Position numbers and translations under genes: made by a program
Origin: Ideonella paludis
GTDB taxonomy: Bacteria > Pseudomonadota > Gammaproteobacteria > Burkholderiales > Burkholderiaceae_C
Reading direction: 5' to 3'
DNA: 64,000 nucleotides
Assembly (NCBI RefSeq): GCF_018069865.1
Contig: NZ_JAGQDG010000002.1
Coordinates: 434,001-498,000, forward strand
The notes under the pieces: model-generated
Told to the model about the DNA's origin: nothing
The model's database searches: none
Seen by the model: the letters and a program-made list of their open reading frames with translations, nothing else
Shown: in pieces, positions 21,778-30,800 of the stretch
Layout: the number at the start of each line of letters is the position of its first letter
Numbering within the stretch: the stretch's first letter is position 1

Positions 21778-22890
21778 ATGCCCGATTGCGCCTCACTCCC
21801 ATCGCTCTGCGTCCGGTCAGTCTTGACCCTGCTCACCCTGACCGCCGCATTGGCAGGCCCGCTGACGGCCTCGGCCGCGCCCAGCAAGGGCAAAACAGCG
21901 GCGGCCGCGCGCTCTGACAACGCGCCCGACGTGGTCCAGTACGGCCAACGCGAGGATGTGGTGGCGTTTGCTCAGCAAGTGACGGAGCGCCACCAACTGC
22001 CCGTGGACTGGGCGGTCAAGCAACTGGCTGCGGCCCGCTATTTGCCCCGAGTGGCCCAGTTGGTGATGCCCCCGCCCGCCGGTGCGCCCAAGAACTGGGA
22101 GGCCTACCGTGCTCGCATGGTCGACGCGCAGCGGGTGCGCGAGGGCGTGCGCTGGTGGGCCCAGCACGAAGACAGCCTGCGCCAAGCCGAAGCCCGATAC
22201 GGCGTGCCCGCCTCCTTCATTGTGGCCATCATTGGTGTGGAAACCTACTACGGCCGCATCACGGGCGACTTCAAGGTCATTGATGCCCTGGCCACTCTGG
22301 CCTTCGACTTCCCGAAAGGCCGCTCCGACCGCAGCGGTTTTTATCGTGATGAGCTGGAGGCCTTTCTGCGCTGGTGCGCCCGCGAAGGCCGCGACCCGCA
22401 CAGCGTCAAAGGCTCCTACGCTGGCGCGATTGGACTGCCGCAGTTCATGCCCAGCAGCATCCTGAAGTACGCGGTGGATTTTGACGGCGACGGCAAGATC
22501 GACCTGAACACGCACGGGGCCGATGTGGTGGGCAGCGTGGCCCATTACTTCGCAGAGTTTGGCTGGGAGCGCGGCCAGCCGACCCACTTTGCCGTCAAGC
22601 CGCCCACCGACACCCGCGACCGCGCGCACCTGCTGGCGCCGGACATCGTGCCCAGCTTCACCGCTCAGCAAATGGCCGAGCGCGGCGCCGAGTTAGACGA
22701 GGCCGGACGCACCTACACCGGCCCTTTGGCCTTGGTGGAGTTGCAAATGGGCGAGCGGGCGCCCGCCTATGTGGCTGGCACCAAGAACTTCTATGTGGTG
22801 ACGCGCTACAACTGGTCCAGCTACTACGCAATGGCCGTCATTGAGCTGGCGCGCAGCCTGCGGCAGGCGCGGCCCGAGGCCAAGCCTTGA
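21778..22890 (+). CDS. mltB: membrane-bound or periplasmic lytic murein transglycosylase B
   Basis: Cleaves peptidoglycan glycan strands to give 1,6-anhydro ends. The 370-residue protein has a signal sequence of about 35 residues ending TASAA without a clear lipobox, so it may be soluble. The catalytic Glu is in IGVETYYGRITG, and the family motifs GSYAGAIGLPQFMPSS and VDFDGDGKIDL follow. The ATG at 21778 begins 8 bases after the tgpA-like gene, so it may belong to that operon, linking it to cell-wall work. Confidence 0.94.
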   Translation: MPDCASLPSLCVRSVLTLLTLTAALAGPLTASAAPSKGKTAAAARSDNAPDVVQYGQREDVVAFAQQVTERHQLPVDWAVKQLAAARYLPRVAQLVMPPPAGAPKNWEAYRARMVDAQRVREGVRWWAQHEDSLRQAEARYGVPASFIVAIIGVETYYGRITGDFKVIDALATLAFDFPKGRSDRSGFYRDELEAFLRWCAREGRDPHSVKGSYAGAIGLPQFMPSSILKYAVDFDGDGKIDLNTHGADVVGSVAHYFAEFGWERGQPTHFAVKPPTDTRDRAHLLAPDIVPSFTAQQMAERGAELDEAGRTYTGPLALVELQMGERAPAYVAGTKNFYVVTRYNWSSYYAMAVIELARSLRQARPEAKP

Positions 22891-22892
22891 GC

Positions 22893-22933
22893 CTAGGAGC
22901 GTGGGCGGCAGAAACTCAGGCCCGCGCTCCTAG
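22893..22933. repeat. 14-bp stem-loop between mltB and zapB-like gene
   Basis: CTAGGAGCGTGGGC and GCCCGCGCTCCTAG pair over 14 positions with a single G-T wobble and a 13-base loop, starting two bases after the mltB stop codon. There is no T-run, so it is either an inefficient terminator or an mRNA 3'-end protecting structure. Confidence 0.6.
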
Positions 22934-22983
22934 CCCTCGCACCTACAATGGTCCTCCACCCGACAGCCTCTCACGCCACGCCC

Positions 22984-23202
22984 ATGTCCCGACTGTCCGA
23001 TCTTGCTGATCGCATCGAGCGGCTCGTGCTGCGCCACGAAGAACTCGCCCGAACCAATGCCCTGCTGACCCAGCAGGTGCAGTCTCTGAGTGCTGAGCGC
23101 GACAGCCTCAAGTCTCGGCTGGGGGCCGCCCGTGCGCGCATCGACGCCTTGCTGGAGCGCCTCCCCACCCAAGACGCTAGCCCCCCAGGAGAAGGCGGAT
23201 GA
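22984..23202 (+). CDS. ZapB-like coiled-coil protein (TIGR02449 type)
   Basis: 72-residue protein that is almost entirely heptad coiled coil, with regularly spaced Leu: LSDLADRIERLVLRHEEL and onward. Such proteins lie directly before zapA in many beta- and gammaproteobacteria and are taken as ZapB-like partners in Z-ring assembly. The ATG at 22984 is chosen because the upstream in-frame start at 22948 lies at a possible promoter (TACAAT, 22944-22949). Its stop overlaps the zapA start (ATGA). Function is inferred from position and coiled coil. Confidence 0.8.
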   Translation: MSRLSDLADRIERLVLRHEELARTNALLTQQVQSLSAERDSLKSRLGAARARIDALLERLPTQDASPPGEGG

Positions 23203-23528
23203 AGCAAATGGAAGTCACCATCCTGGGCCAGAGTTATTTGCTGGCCTGCCCTGAGGGCGGCGAGGCTCTGCTGCAAGCCGCCGTGCGCTTGGTGGACGAC
23301 GAAATGAGCGCCATTCGCGACGCGGGCAAGGTCAAGGCGCGTGAGCGCATGGCGGTGCTGGCTGCATTGAACTTGGCCTACCAATTGGCAGAGCGCCCGG
23401 CCACACCGCAACGGCAAGCCGCACCCGACGTCGCCGACCAGAGCCTGGACGCCGAGGCCACGGCCTCGCTGGATCGCATGATCGAGCGCATCGACGGTGT
23501 GCTGGGTGGCGACGGTCATTTGCTCTGA
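23199..23528 (+). CDS. zapA: cell division protein ZapA
   Basis: Z-ring-associated protein that cross-links FtsZ filaments. The 109-residue protein has the N-terminal ZapA fold MEVTILGQSYLLACPEGGE and a following helical coiled coil, MAVLAALNLAYQL. AGGAG lies 8 bases upstream, and the start overlaps the preceding zapB-like gene. It is followed by 6S RNA, the same arrangement as zapA-ssrS in gammaproteobacteria. Confidence 0.93.
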   Translation: MKQMEVTILGQSYLLACPEGGEALLQAAVRLVDDEMSAIRDAGKVKARERMAVLAALNLAYQLAERPATPQRQAAPDVADQSLDAEATASLDRMIERIDGVLGGDGHLL

Positions 23529-23626
23529 TTCTTTCGAGCAAGCAGGGGTTTTGCGGTCTTCACGGTGGTTCCACCAGCGTGGCGCGCCTAAAATGCAGTT
23601 GTCCGTCGCACCCGCGTGGGTTTTAT

Positions 23627-23785
23627 ATTTCCTTGAACCGATGCTTTCGCGAGCAAGGGCTTGGAACATTGCAAGGCTGGTGTGATCGTCTCGCGTCAGA
23701 TGAACCCGAAGCCATGCTGACCTCGCCCACCTGTAACCCTAGGGTTCAGGAATGCGGCCCACGGCTTGCGGCGGACACCCTCTCA
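23627..23785 (+). ncRNA. ssrS: 6S RNA (ssrS)
   Basis: Regulatory RNA that mimics an open promoter and sequesters sigma70 RNA polymerase. The non-coding stretch directly after zapA aligns by eye with known 6S RNAs. The 5' arm GATGCTTTCGCGAGCAAGGGC corresponds to the E. coli GAUGUUCGCAAGCGGGC. The 3' arm has ACCCTAGGGTTCAGGAATGCGG, matching the E. coli CCAAGGGUUCAAGGGU region in part, and then TTGCGGCGGACACC. GCAAG and CTTGC can close the stem. Ends are estimates, about 10 bases either way. A TATATT at 23624-23629 and TTGTCC at 23599-23604 could be promoter parts, but they place the start a little later. Confidence 0.82.
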
Positions 23786-23823
23786 CCTTTTGGGCCGCAT
23801 CCCTGGCGGGCGCCCTCATCCCC

Positions 23824-24288
23824 ATGACGCAATACTGGCTCATGAAGAGCGAGCCCGACGAGTGCTCCATCGACGACCTCGCGCGCCTGCCCCAGCAAAC
23901 CGTGCCCTGGACGGGCGTACGCAACTACCAAGCGCGCAACTTCATGCGAGATGCCATGAAGGTGGGTGACGGGGTGCTGTTCTATCACTCCTCGTGTGCC
24001 GAGCCCGGCATCGCGGGCTTGGCCGAAGTGGCCAGTGGCGTGACGGTGGACGAGACTCAGTTCGACCCTCAGAGCCCCTATTTCGACCCCAAGGCCAGCC
24101 GCGACAAACCGCGCTGGCTGCATGTGCACGTCAAGCTGCGGCGCAAAACGCGGCTCTTGAGCCTGCGTGAGATGCGCAGTCGCCCTGAGCTGGCCAGCAT
24201 GTTGCTGCTCAAGCCCGGCAGCCGCCTGTCCATCACCCCCGTCACCCCCCAAGAGTGGCAAGCCGTGCTGGCCTTGCTGGAGCCCTGA
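23824..24288 (+). CDS. EVE domain-containing protein (YTH-like fold)
   Basis: 154-residue protein of the PUA/EVE superfamily, thought to bind modified nucleotides in DNA or RNA; cellular role not settled. It begins MTQYWLMKSEPDECSIDDL and contains WTGVRNYQARNFMRDAM, the family's central motif, and VLFYHSSC. The ATG at 23824 is used because the open frame upstream runs back into the 6S RNA. EVE genes often sit beside ssrS and zapA in betaproteobacteria. It is one base from the following TauE-like gene. Confidence 0.92.
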   Translation: MTQYWLMKSEPDECSIDDLARLPQQTVPWTGVRNYQARNFMRDAMKVGDGVLFYHSSCAEPGIAGLAEVASGVTVDETQFDPQSPYFDPKASRDKPRWLHVHVKLRRKTRLLSLREMRSRPELASMLLLKPGSRLSITPVTPQEWQAVLALLEP

Positions 24289-24289
24289 G

Positions 24290-25114
24290 ATGTTGAGTGC
24301 CTTGCTCGACCCGCTGCTATTGCTGGAGTTGCTGAGCCTGGGCCTGGTGGCCGGCTTTCTGGCCGGCTTGCTGGGCATTGGCGGCGGCATGCTGATGGTG
24401 CCCTTTCTGACCCTCATCTTGGGCCAGCGCGGCGTGCCGGCGGACATGGCCGTCAAGATGGCGATTGCCACTTCCATGGCCACGATTGCCTTCACTTCGC
24501 TCTCCAGCGTGCGGGCCCACCACAAGCGAGGGGCGGTGCGTTGGCCCTTGGTGCAAGGCATGGCGCCGGGCATTGTGCTGGGTGGCCTGCTGGCGGGTGC
24601 GGGTGCTTTTGCGCTGCTCAAGGGCCAGGTGCTGGCCGGCGTGTTTGGCTTGTTTGTGAGCTTCTCGGCCACCCAAATGCTGCGCAACAGCAAGCCCACG
24701 CCCAGCCGCCAGATGCCGGGCCTGGCCGGGCAAACGGCCGCTGGCACGGGCATCGGTTTTCTCTCGGGCTTGGTAGGTGCCGGGGGCGGGTTTGTCAGCG
24801 TGCCCTTCATGACCTGGTGCAACGTGCCCATCCACCATGCTGTGGCCACCAGCGCCGCTTTAGGCTTTCCCATTGCCCTGGCCAACACGCTGGGCTATGT
24901 GCTGGGCGGCTGGTCCTTGCCGCCCGCGCTGCCCGGCGCCTTCGGCTTTTTGTACCTGCCGGCTTTGGTGGTGATTGCCGCAGCCAGCGTCACCATGGCC
25001 CCGTTAGGCGCGCGAACGGCCCACGCCATGAATGTCGCTCAGCTCAAAAAGGCCTTTGCTGTCCTGCTGTATGCCTTGGCGGCCTATATGGTGTGGAAGG
25101 CCTTTGCGGGCTGA
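24290..25114 (+). CDS. TauE/SafE-family (TSUP) membrane exporter
   Basis: Predicted inner-membrane permease, 274 residues, with about eight hydrophobic segments in two similar halves. The first half has GFLAGLLGIGGGMLMVPFL and the second GFLSGLVGAGGGFVSVPFM, the repeated Gly-rich signature of the family, which moves sulfonates, sulfite or related anions. The substrate cannot be told here. It begins one base after the EVE gene stop and is probably cotranscribed. Confidence 0.92.
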   Translation: MLSALLDPLLLLELLSLGLVAGFLAGLLGIGGGMLMVPFLTLILGQRGVPADMAVKMAIATSMATIAFTSLSSVRAHHKRGAVRWPLVQGMAPGIVLGGLLAGAGAFALLKGQVLAGVFGLFVSFSATQMLRNSKPTPSRQMPGLAGQTAAGTGIGFLSGLVGAGGGFVSVPFMTWCNVPIHHAVATSAALGFPIALANTLGYVLGGWSLPPALPGAFGFLYLPALVVIAAASVTMAPLGARTAHAMNVAQLKKAFAVLLYALAAYMVWKAFAG

Positions 25115-25136
25115 TGATGGGGCGAGTGGCTGAATC

Positions 25137-26393
25137 ATGACTCACGCACGCTCTGTTGATGCACTGGTGATTGGCGCCGGTGCGGCTGGTTTGTTTTGTG
25201 CGGCCCAAGCGGGCCAGCGCGGCCTGTCGGTGCTGCTGGTGGACCACGCACCCAAAGTGGCCGAGAAGATCCGCATCTCGGGCGGCGGCCGCTGCAACTT
25301 CACCAACCGCGAGGCCACGCCGGCCAACTTTCTGTCTGAGAACCCACACTTTTGCCGCTCAGCCCTGGCCCGCTACACCCCAGCAGACTTCATCGCCTTG
25401 GTGCAGCAGCACGGCATTGCCTTTCACGAGAAGCACAAAGGCCAACTCTTCTGCGACGACTCGGCCGAGCAGATCATCCGCATGCTGCTGGCCGAGTGCG
25501 AACGCGGTGGGGTCGAGCGCTGGCAGCCCTGCAGCGTGCAAGACCTGGAGCGCTTGGAGGATGGCACCTGGCGCGCCCAGACCGCACGCGGCGCCGTGCA
25601 GGCGCGCAGCGTGGTGGTAGCCACAGGGGGTCTGCCCGTACCCAAAATCGGCGCCAGCGACTTCGGCCTGAAGCTGGCCGAGCGCTTCGGCCACCGCATC
25701 GTGGCACCTCGCCAGGCCCTGGTGCCGTTGACCTTCTCGGCCGCCGAATGGGCACCGTTTGTGGCGATGGCGGGCCAAGCCATGCCGGTGGTGATCAGTA
25801 CCCGCCCTGGAGCCACTGGCAAGAGCAAGAAGGCACCGCCACCGGTGGCGTTTCATGAAGACTTGCTGTTCACACACCGGGGCTTGAGCGGCCCGGCAGT
25901 GCTGCAGATCAGCAGCTTCTGGCAGCCGGGGCAGCCCATCACGATCAACCTGCTGCCGCAGGTCGATGTGGCCGAAACCTTGCGCGCTGCTAAACAGCGC
26001 TCTAAGCGGCAATGGGGCAATGAGTTAGCCAGCCTTTTGACCCAGCGCATGGCCGACACCTGGCTGCAGATGCTGGGCTTGGATGCCAGCCTGCCCATGC
26101 CCCAGGTGCCCGACGCTCAGATCAGCCGCGTCGCTGACAGCCTGCACACCTGGCAGCTTACCCCGGCCGGCACCGAAGGCTGGAACAAGGCCGAGGTGAT
26201 GGCCGGCGGCGTGGACACCCGCGACCTGTCCTCTCAAACCCTGGAGAGCCGCCTGCAGCCTGGCCTTTACTTCATTGGTGAAGTGGTGGATGTGACTGGC
26301 TGGCTCGGGGGCTACAACTTCCAATGGGCTTGGGCCAGCGGCATGGCTTGTGCAGAAGCCCTGGCCGCCAGCCTCGGAAGCCCTGCTCAGTAG
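25137..26393 (+). CDS. HI0933/YhiN-family FAD-dependent oxidoreductase
   Basis: Flavoprotein of 418 residues and unknown substrate. The N-terminal dinucleotide motif is VIGAGAAGLFCA, followed by the family motif KIRISGGGRCNFTN, and the C-terminal FAD-binding stretch is GGYNFQWAWASG. TGGV and GGVDTRDL also match the HI0933 family. It overlaps the convergent 3-hydroxybutyryl-CoA dehydrogenase gene by seven bases at the 3' end, leaving no room for a terminator between them. Confidence 0.93.
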   Translation: MTHARSVDALVIGAGAAGLFCAAQAGQRGLSVLLVDHAPKVAEKIRISGGGRCNFTNREATPANFLSENPHFCRSALARYTPADFIALVQQHGIAFHEKHKGQLFCDDSAEQIIRMLLAECERGGVERWQPCSVQDLERLEDGTWRAQTARGAVQARSVVVATGGLPVPKIGASDFGLKLAERFGHRIVAPRQALVPLTFSAAEWAPFVAMAGQAMPVVISTRPGATGKSKKAPPPVAFHEDLLFTHRGLSGPAVLQISSFWQPGQPITINLLPQVDVAETLRAAKQRSKRQWGNELASLLTQRMADTWLQMLGLDASLPMPQVPDAQISRVADSLHTWQLTPAGTEGWNKAEVMAGGVDTRDLSSQTLESRLQPGLYFIGEVVDVTGWLGGYNFQWAWASGMACAEALAASLGSPAQ

Positions 26394-27235
26394 GTGTAGA
26401 CGCCGCGGCCCGTCTTGCGGCCCAGCCACCCTGCGGCCACCATCTCCTTGAGCAGCGGGCAAGGCCGGTACTTGGAGTCGTTGAACTCGGCCATGTAGAC
26501 ATTCATCACGGCCAGGCAAACGTCCAGGCCAATCATGTCTGCCAAGGCCAGCGGCCCAATCGGTTGGTTGCAGCCCAGCTTCATCGCGTTGTCGATGTCC
26601 TCAGGCGTGGCGGTGCCCTCGGCCAACACAAAAAACGCTTCGTTGATCATCGGCACCAAGATTCGGTTCACCACAAAGCCCGGTGCGTTCTTGACGGTGA
26701 CGGGGGTCTTGCCCAGCGTCACGGCCAGCGCAGCCACAGCGTCATGGGTGGCATCGCTGGTCTGCAGGCCGCGGATGATCTCCACCAGCGCCATCATCGG
26801 CACCGGGTTGAAGAAATGCATGCCTACAAAACGGTCGGCCCGCTGCGTGGCCGCCGCCAGCTTGGTGATGCTGATGGACGAGGTGTTGGTCGCAACGATC
26901 GTCTCAGCGGGCAGCATGGTGTCGAGCTGCTGCAGGATCTTGATCTTCAGCGCTTCGTTTTCAGTGGCCGCCTCGATCACCAACTGCGCGCCCGTCAAGG
27001 CGGCATAGTCGGTGGAGGTGCTGATGCGGGCCAGGGCCGCATCCTTCTGGGTCGCCGTCATCTTCTCTTTTTTGATCAGGCGGTCGAGGCTGCCTGCCAC
27101 CGTGGCCAGACCTTTGTCTACGGCTTGCTGGGAGATGTCCACCATCACCACGGCAATGCCGCTGACCGCGCAAGCCTGCGCGATGCCGTTGCCCATGGTG
27201 CCCGCACCGATCACGCCAACGGTTTGAATGCTCAT
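26387..27235 (-). CDS. 3-hydroxybutyryl-CoA dehydrogenase
   Basis: NAD(P)-dependent dehydrogenase interconverting acetoacetyl-CoA and 3-hydroxybutyryl-CoA, used in fatty-acid, polyhydroxybutyrate or aromatic breakdown. The 282-residue protein has the Rossmann motif VIGAGTMGNGIAQ, the catalytic region ATNTSSISI and FVGMHFFNPVPMM, then NAPGFVVNRILVP and GPLALADMIGLD. The ATG at 27235 has GGAGTC just upstream; the longer open frame would run into the rpsU promoter region. Length is normal for the single-domain family. Confidence 0.95.
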   Translation of the reverse strand: MSIQTVGVIGAGTMGNGIAQACAVSGIAVVMVDISQQAVDKGLATVAGSLDRLIKKEKMTATQKDAALARISTSTDYAALTGAQLVIEAATENEALKIKILQQLDTMLPAETIVATNTSSISITKLAAATQRADRFVGMHFFNPVPMMALVEIIRGLQTSDATHDAVAALAVTLGKTPVTVKNAPGFVVNRILVPMINEAFFVLAEGTATPEDIDNAMKLGCNQPIGPLALADMIGLDVCLAVMNVYMAEFNDSKYRPCPLLKEMVAAGWLGRKTGRGVYTY

Positions 27236-27304
27236 TTGAGACTCCTTCAGATCGAGTTGAGAATTGAATTTGGGCCACACTTTATCGAGTTTGCAGCCCA
27301 GAAA

Positions 27305-27333
27305 TTGCTCCCAGCCACTTTTCAGGCTAGAAT
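27305..27333 (+). promoter_or_regulatory. probable sigma70 promoter of rpsU
   Basis: TTGCTC at 27305-27310 and TAGAAT at 27328-27333 are separated by exactly 17 bases and lie upstream of rpsU, giving an untranslated leader of roughly 125 bases. Position and spacing are good; the -35 differs from consensus at two bases. Confidence 0.55.
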
Positions 27334-27465
27334 CGCAGTCTTTGCTAGCAAACCCGCGTGTCGATCCGTTGGCACTCAGCTTTAGATGAAGCCGAGCGGC
27401 AAATCCGGAACAAGCCGTAACCAAGCGGACACCGAGCGCACTTATCCTCAAGGATCCCTTCGTAA

Positions 27466-27678
27466 ATGACCACGATTCGAGTCAAAGAAAACGAACCTTT
27501 TGACGTTGCACTGCGTCGCTTCAAGCGCACCATTGAGAAGCTCGGTCTGCTGACCGACCTGCGTGCCCGCGAGTTCTACGAAAAGCCGACCGCTGAGCGC
27601 AAGCGCAAGAAGTCTGCCGCCGTGAAGCGCCACTACAAGCGCGTTCGCAGCATGCAGTTGCCCAAGAAGCTGTACTGA
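27466..27678 (+). CDS. rpsU: 30S ribosomal protein S21
   Basis: Small ribosomal subunit protein needed for initiation on many mRNAs. The 70-residue basic protein begins [20 protein letters not shown] and contains [14 protein letters not shown] and [13 protein letters not shown], a clear match to S21. It has its own promoter and a strong terminator. It is a single gene here, not part of the rpsU-dnaG-rpoD operon of E. coli. Confidence 0.98.
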   Translation: MTTIRVKENEPFDVALRRFKRTIEKLGLLTDLRAREFYEKPTAERKRKKSAAVKRHYKRVRSMQLPKKLY

Positions 27679-27720
27679 TCAGCCTTCTGTGGCCGATGGC
27701 TCTTGAGCCGCCGCCGCACC

Positions 27721-27755
27721 AAAAACCCGCTCGGGACGCCGCAGCGGGTTTTTTT
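27721..27755 (+). terminator. rho-independent terminator of rpsU
   Basis: AACCCGCT at 27724-27731 pairs with AGCGGGTT at 27743-27750, followed by seven T. The A's on the left side allow function on the other strand too. Confidence 0.88.
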
Positions 27756-27898
27756 GTGCCTGTCAGGTGGCGGGCCAGTGGAGTGCGTCACAACTTCACA
27801 CTGCAGCACAGCCTCCCCCCAAAGGAGCGCCCTACTCCCCCAGGGATGGAGCGGCATAATCACCGCAAACCATTCACTCAATATCGCTGGGGAGCGCC

Positions 27899-30800
27899 AT
27901 GTCATTCTCGTCACTCATTCCGTCGTTCTTACCGGGCGGAATCAGTTCACGGTTTGACTTTCAAGCCTTGCTCGACCAGCGCGGTCGCCTGCTGCAAGTC
28001 CACACCGCGCTGCCCACGCTGGCCCTGATCCCGGAGCGCATGGTGATGCGCGAGGCCGTGAGCCAGCCCTTCGAGCTGCTCATCGATTGCTTGTCCACGT
28101 CCGCTCACTTTGAACTCAAGCATCTGGTGGGCGAACAAGTCTCTGTGGGCCTGCTGCAGCCTGACGGCAGCTACAAACCCTGGCATGGCTATGTGTTTGA
28201 AGCCGCACAGTTGGGTTCTGACGGCGCGCTGGCACGCTACCGCTTGGTGCTCAAGCCTTGGTTGAGCAGCTTGGCCCAGCGCCGAGATGCCTTTGTGTTT
28301 CAGGACCTCACGGCCCGCGAGATCATCGAAGACATCTTTGCCGACTACCCCGAAGCGCAGTTTCGCTTTGAGCTGAGCGAGCCGCTGCGCCGCCGCTCTT
28401 TGTGCACGCAGTATCGCGAGAGCGATCTAGAGTTCGTGCAACGCCTGCTGGCCGAAGAGGGACTCAGCTACCACTTCGAGCATGCTGCTGATGGCGCTGT
28501 GTTAGTAGGCGCCAGCAGCGCATTGCACACCTTGGTGATCACCGACCGCGCAGCTCCCCGCCCCGATCTGGGCACCACCCGCTTTGCTGCCCAGCACCCC
28601 ACGGCCTTCATCCAGGGCCAGAAGGACGCCATCACCGCCTTCAAGACCCAGCGCCGCCTGCAGCCCAATGCCGTGGCCCTGGGCAGTTGGAACTACCGCG
28701 AACTGGTGGGCAGCAGCGCCACCCTGGCGACAGCGCTGGAGCAAGGCGATGTGCCCACGCTGGAGGTCTATGACGGCAGCGGTGCCTATCGCTATGAAAA
28801 CGCCGCCCACGCCCAACGCGCCACCGAGCTGGCTCTGGGCGCGCTGGAGTTGCAGACCAAGACCTTTGAAGGCCAGGGCAGCACCCGCCACTTTGAGGCG
28901 GGCCGACAGTTCAGCCTGATCGACCACCCGCTCTATGGCGCGGGCCTCACCGAAGGCCTGAGTGGTGCGATCAAAGCGGTGCTGGACGCGCCCGCTGCGA
29001 TCCTGGGCGGACGCGAGGACAACCGCTTCACGATCCTCGCCGTGGAGCACCACGCCGCCAACAACCTGGGCTCTGAAGCCGCCGCCTTGCTGGGCTTGAG
29101 CACCATCGAGCGGGGAGGCTATCGCAACCAGTTCCACGCGGCGCCTGCAGCAGCGCCCGTCATCCCTCGCTTTGCCCGCAAGCCCACCGCACCCGGCGCG
29201 CAAACCGCCCTGGTCGTGGGTTTGGACGGCGAAGCAATCACGACCGATCGCGACCACCGCGTCAAAGTTCAGTTCCCCTGGCAACGGGGCAACAAGGCCC
29301 TCGCTGGTGGCCTCGCTCATGATGGCCAATCGCCTGATAGCCAAGGCAACGCACCGGGCAATGAGCACTCCGGCACTTGGGTGCGCGTGATGAGCCCCCA
29401 AGCCGGCGCGAACTGGGGCGCAGTCTTCACCCCACGCATCGGCACCGAGGTGCTGGTCGAGTTCATCGAGGGCGACATCGACCGCCCCGTCATCACCGCC
29501 GCGCTCTACAACGGGCAAGACCGACCGCCCTTCTCCGCCGGTTTCGATTCAGGCGTCAACCACCCCGGTACGCTCAGCGGCCTCCATAGCCACAGCCTCG
29601 ATCAATCGGGCTTTAACCAATGGGTGCTGGATGACGCCACGGCCCAAGTGCGCATGCGCCTGCTGTGCAGCTACAGCGCCGCCGAGGTGGGCCTGGGGCA
29701 TTTGATCCAACAAGCCGCGCACACAGCCCAGCGCGGCGCCTGGCGCGGCAGCGGCTTTGAAGCGGCCACCCGGGCTTGGGCCAGCCTTCGCTCTTCCAAG
29801 GGCTTGCTGATCAGCACCACCGCCCGGCCCGGCAGCTACGGCAGCGCCCAAAGCACGCAAATGGATGCCACCGAGGCCGTGGCTCAGCTCAAGGGCGCGC
29901 AAGACTTGGCCCAGCGCCTCACCCAAGCCGCGCAAACCGGCCAAGCCCAGGCGCTCACCGCCCACGCCGAGAGCATCCCGGCGCTGATCAAAACCTTGGA
30001 CCCGGAGCAAGACGGCAAAATCACGGCGACCATCAACGGCCAAGAGGCGCAGAAAGCCCAAGGCCGAGACTTGACCGAGCCCGTCGAGGCTCCGTCAACG
30101 CCCACCATCCTGCTCGACACCCCCAGCAGCCAAGCTTGGCTCAGTGATGCCAGCATTGCCAGCTATGCGGGCCAAGACCTGGCCCGCGTTGCTCAGGGCG
30201 ACCAGCACGAAACAGCCGCCCACACCCATGCCACCGTGGCCGGCCAAACCTTGAGCCTCTACACCCATGCCGGCGGCATCACGGCGCATGCAGCCAACGG
30301 CCCGGTTTCTTTGCGCGCCCACACCGATGAGCTGCAGATCCTGGCCGACAAAGACGTGACCATCCTCAGCGTCAACGGCGAGATCCACATCAATGCGCAG
30401 AGCAAGATCGAGCTGATCGGCGCCGACTCCGGCATCATCTTGGACGGTGGGGACATCACCTTTGTGACGCCGGGGACCTGGGCGGCCAAGGGGGCGGCGC
30501 AGGCGATGATGGCTGGGGCAAGTGCCAGCGCCGCGAGTGTGAGCCTGCCAGAGAGTGCCCCTGCAGAGACCATGGCCGCCGTAAATGAGGTCGCGGCACT
30601 CGAGATAACGACTGAGCTCGACGAAGGCTCCGCCAACGACGGCACCGGAGCCACGCTGCGCAAAGCCATGGTTTACGGCAAGACTTATGAGTTCAAGGTC
30701 AAAGACTTTGAAAGCAAAGCGCCCGTCAGCCCCTCCAGCATTCAATGGAAAGCCTTCGGCCACAGCCCTGAAGGCACAAGGTTCGACCTCCGCTTGAAGC

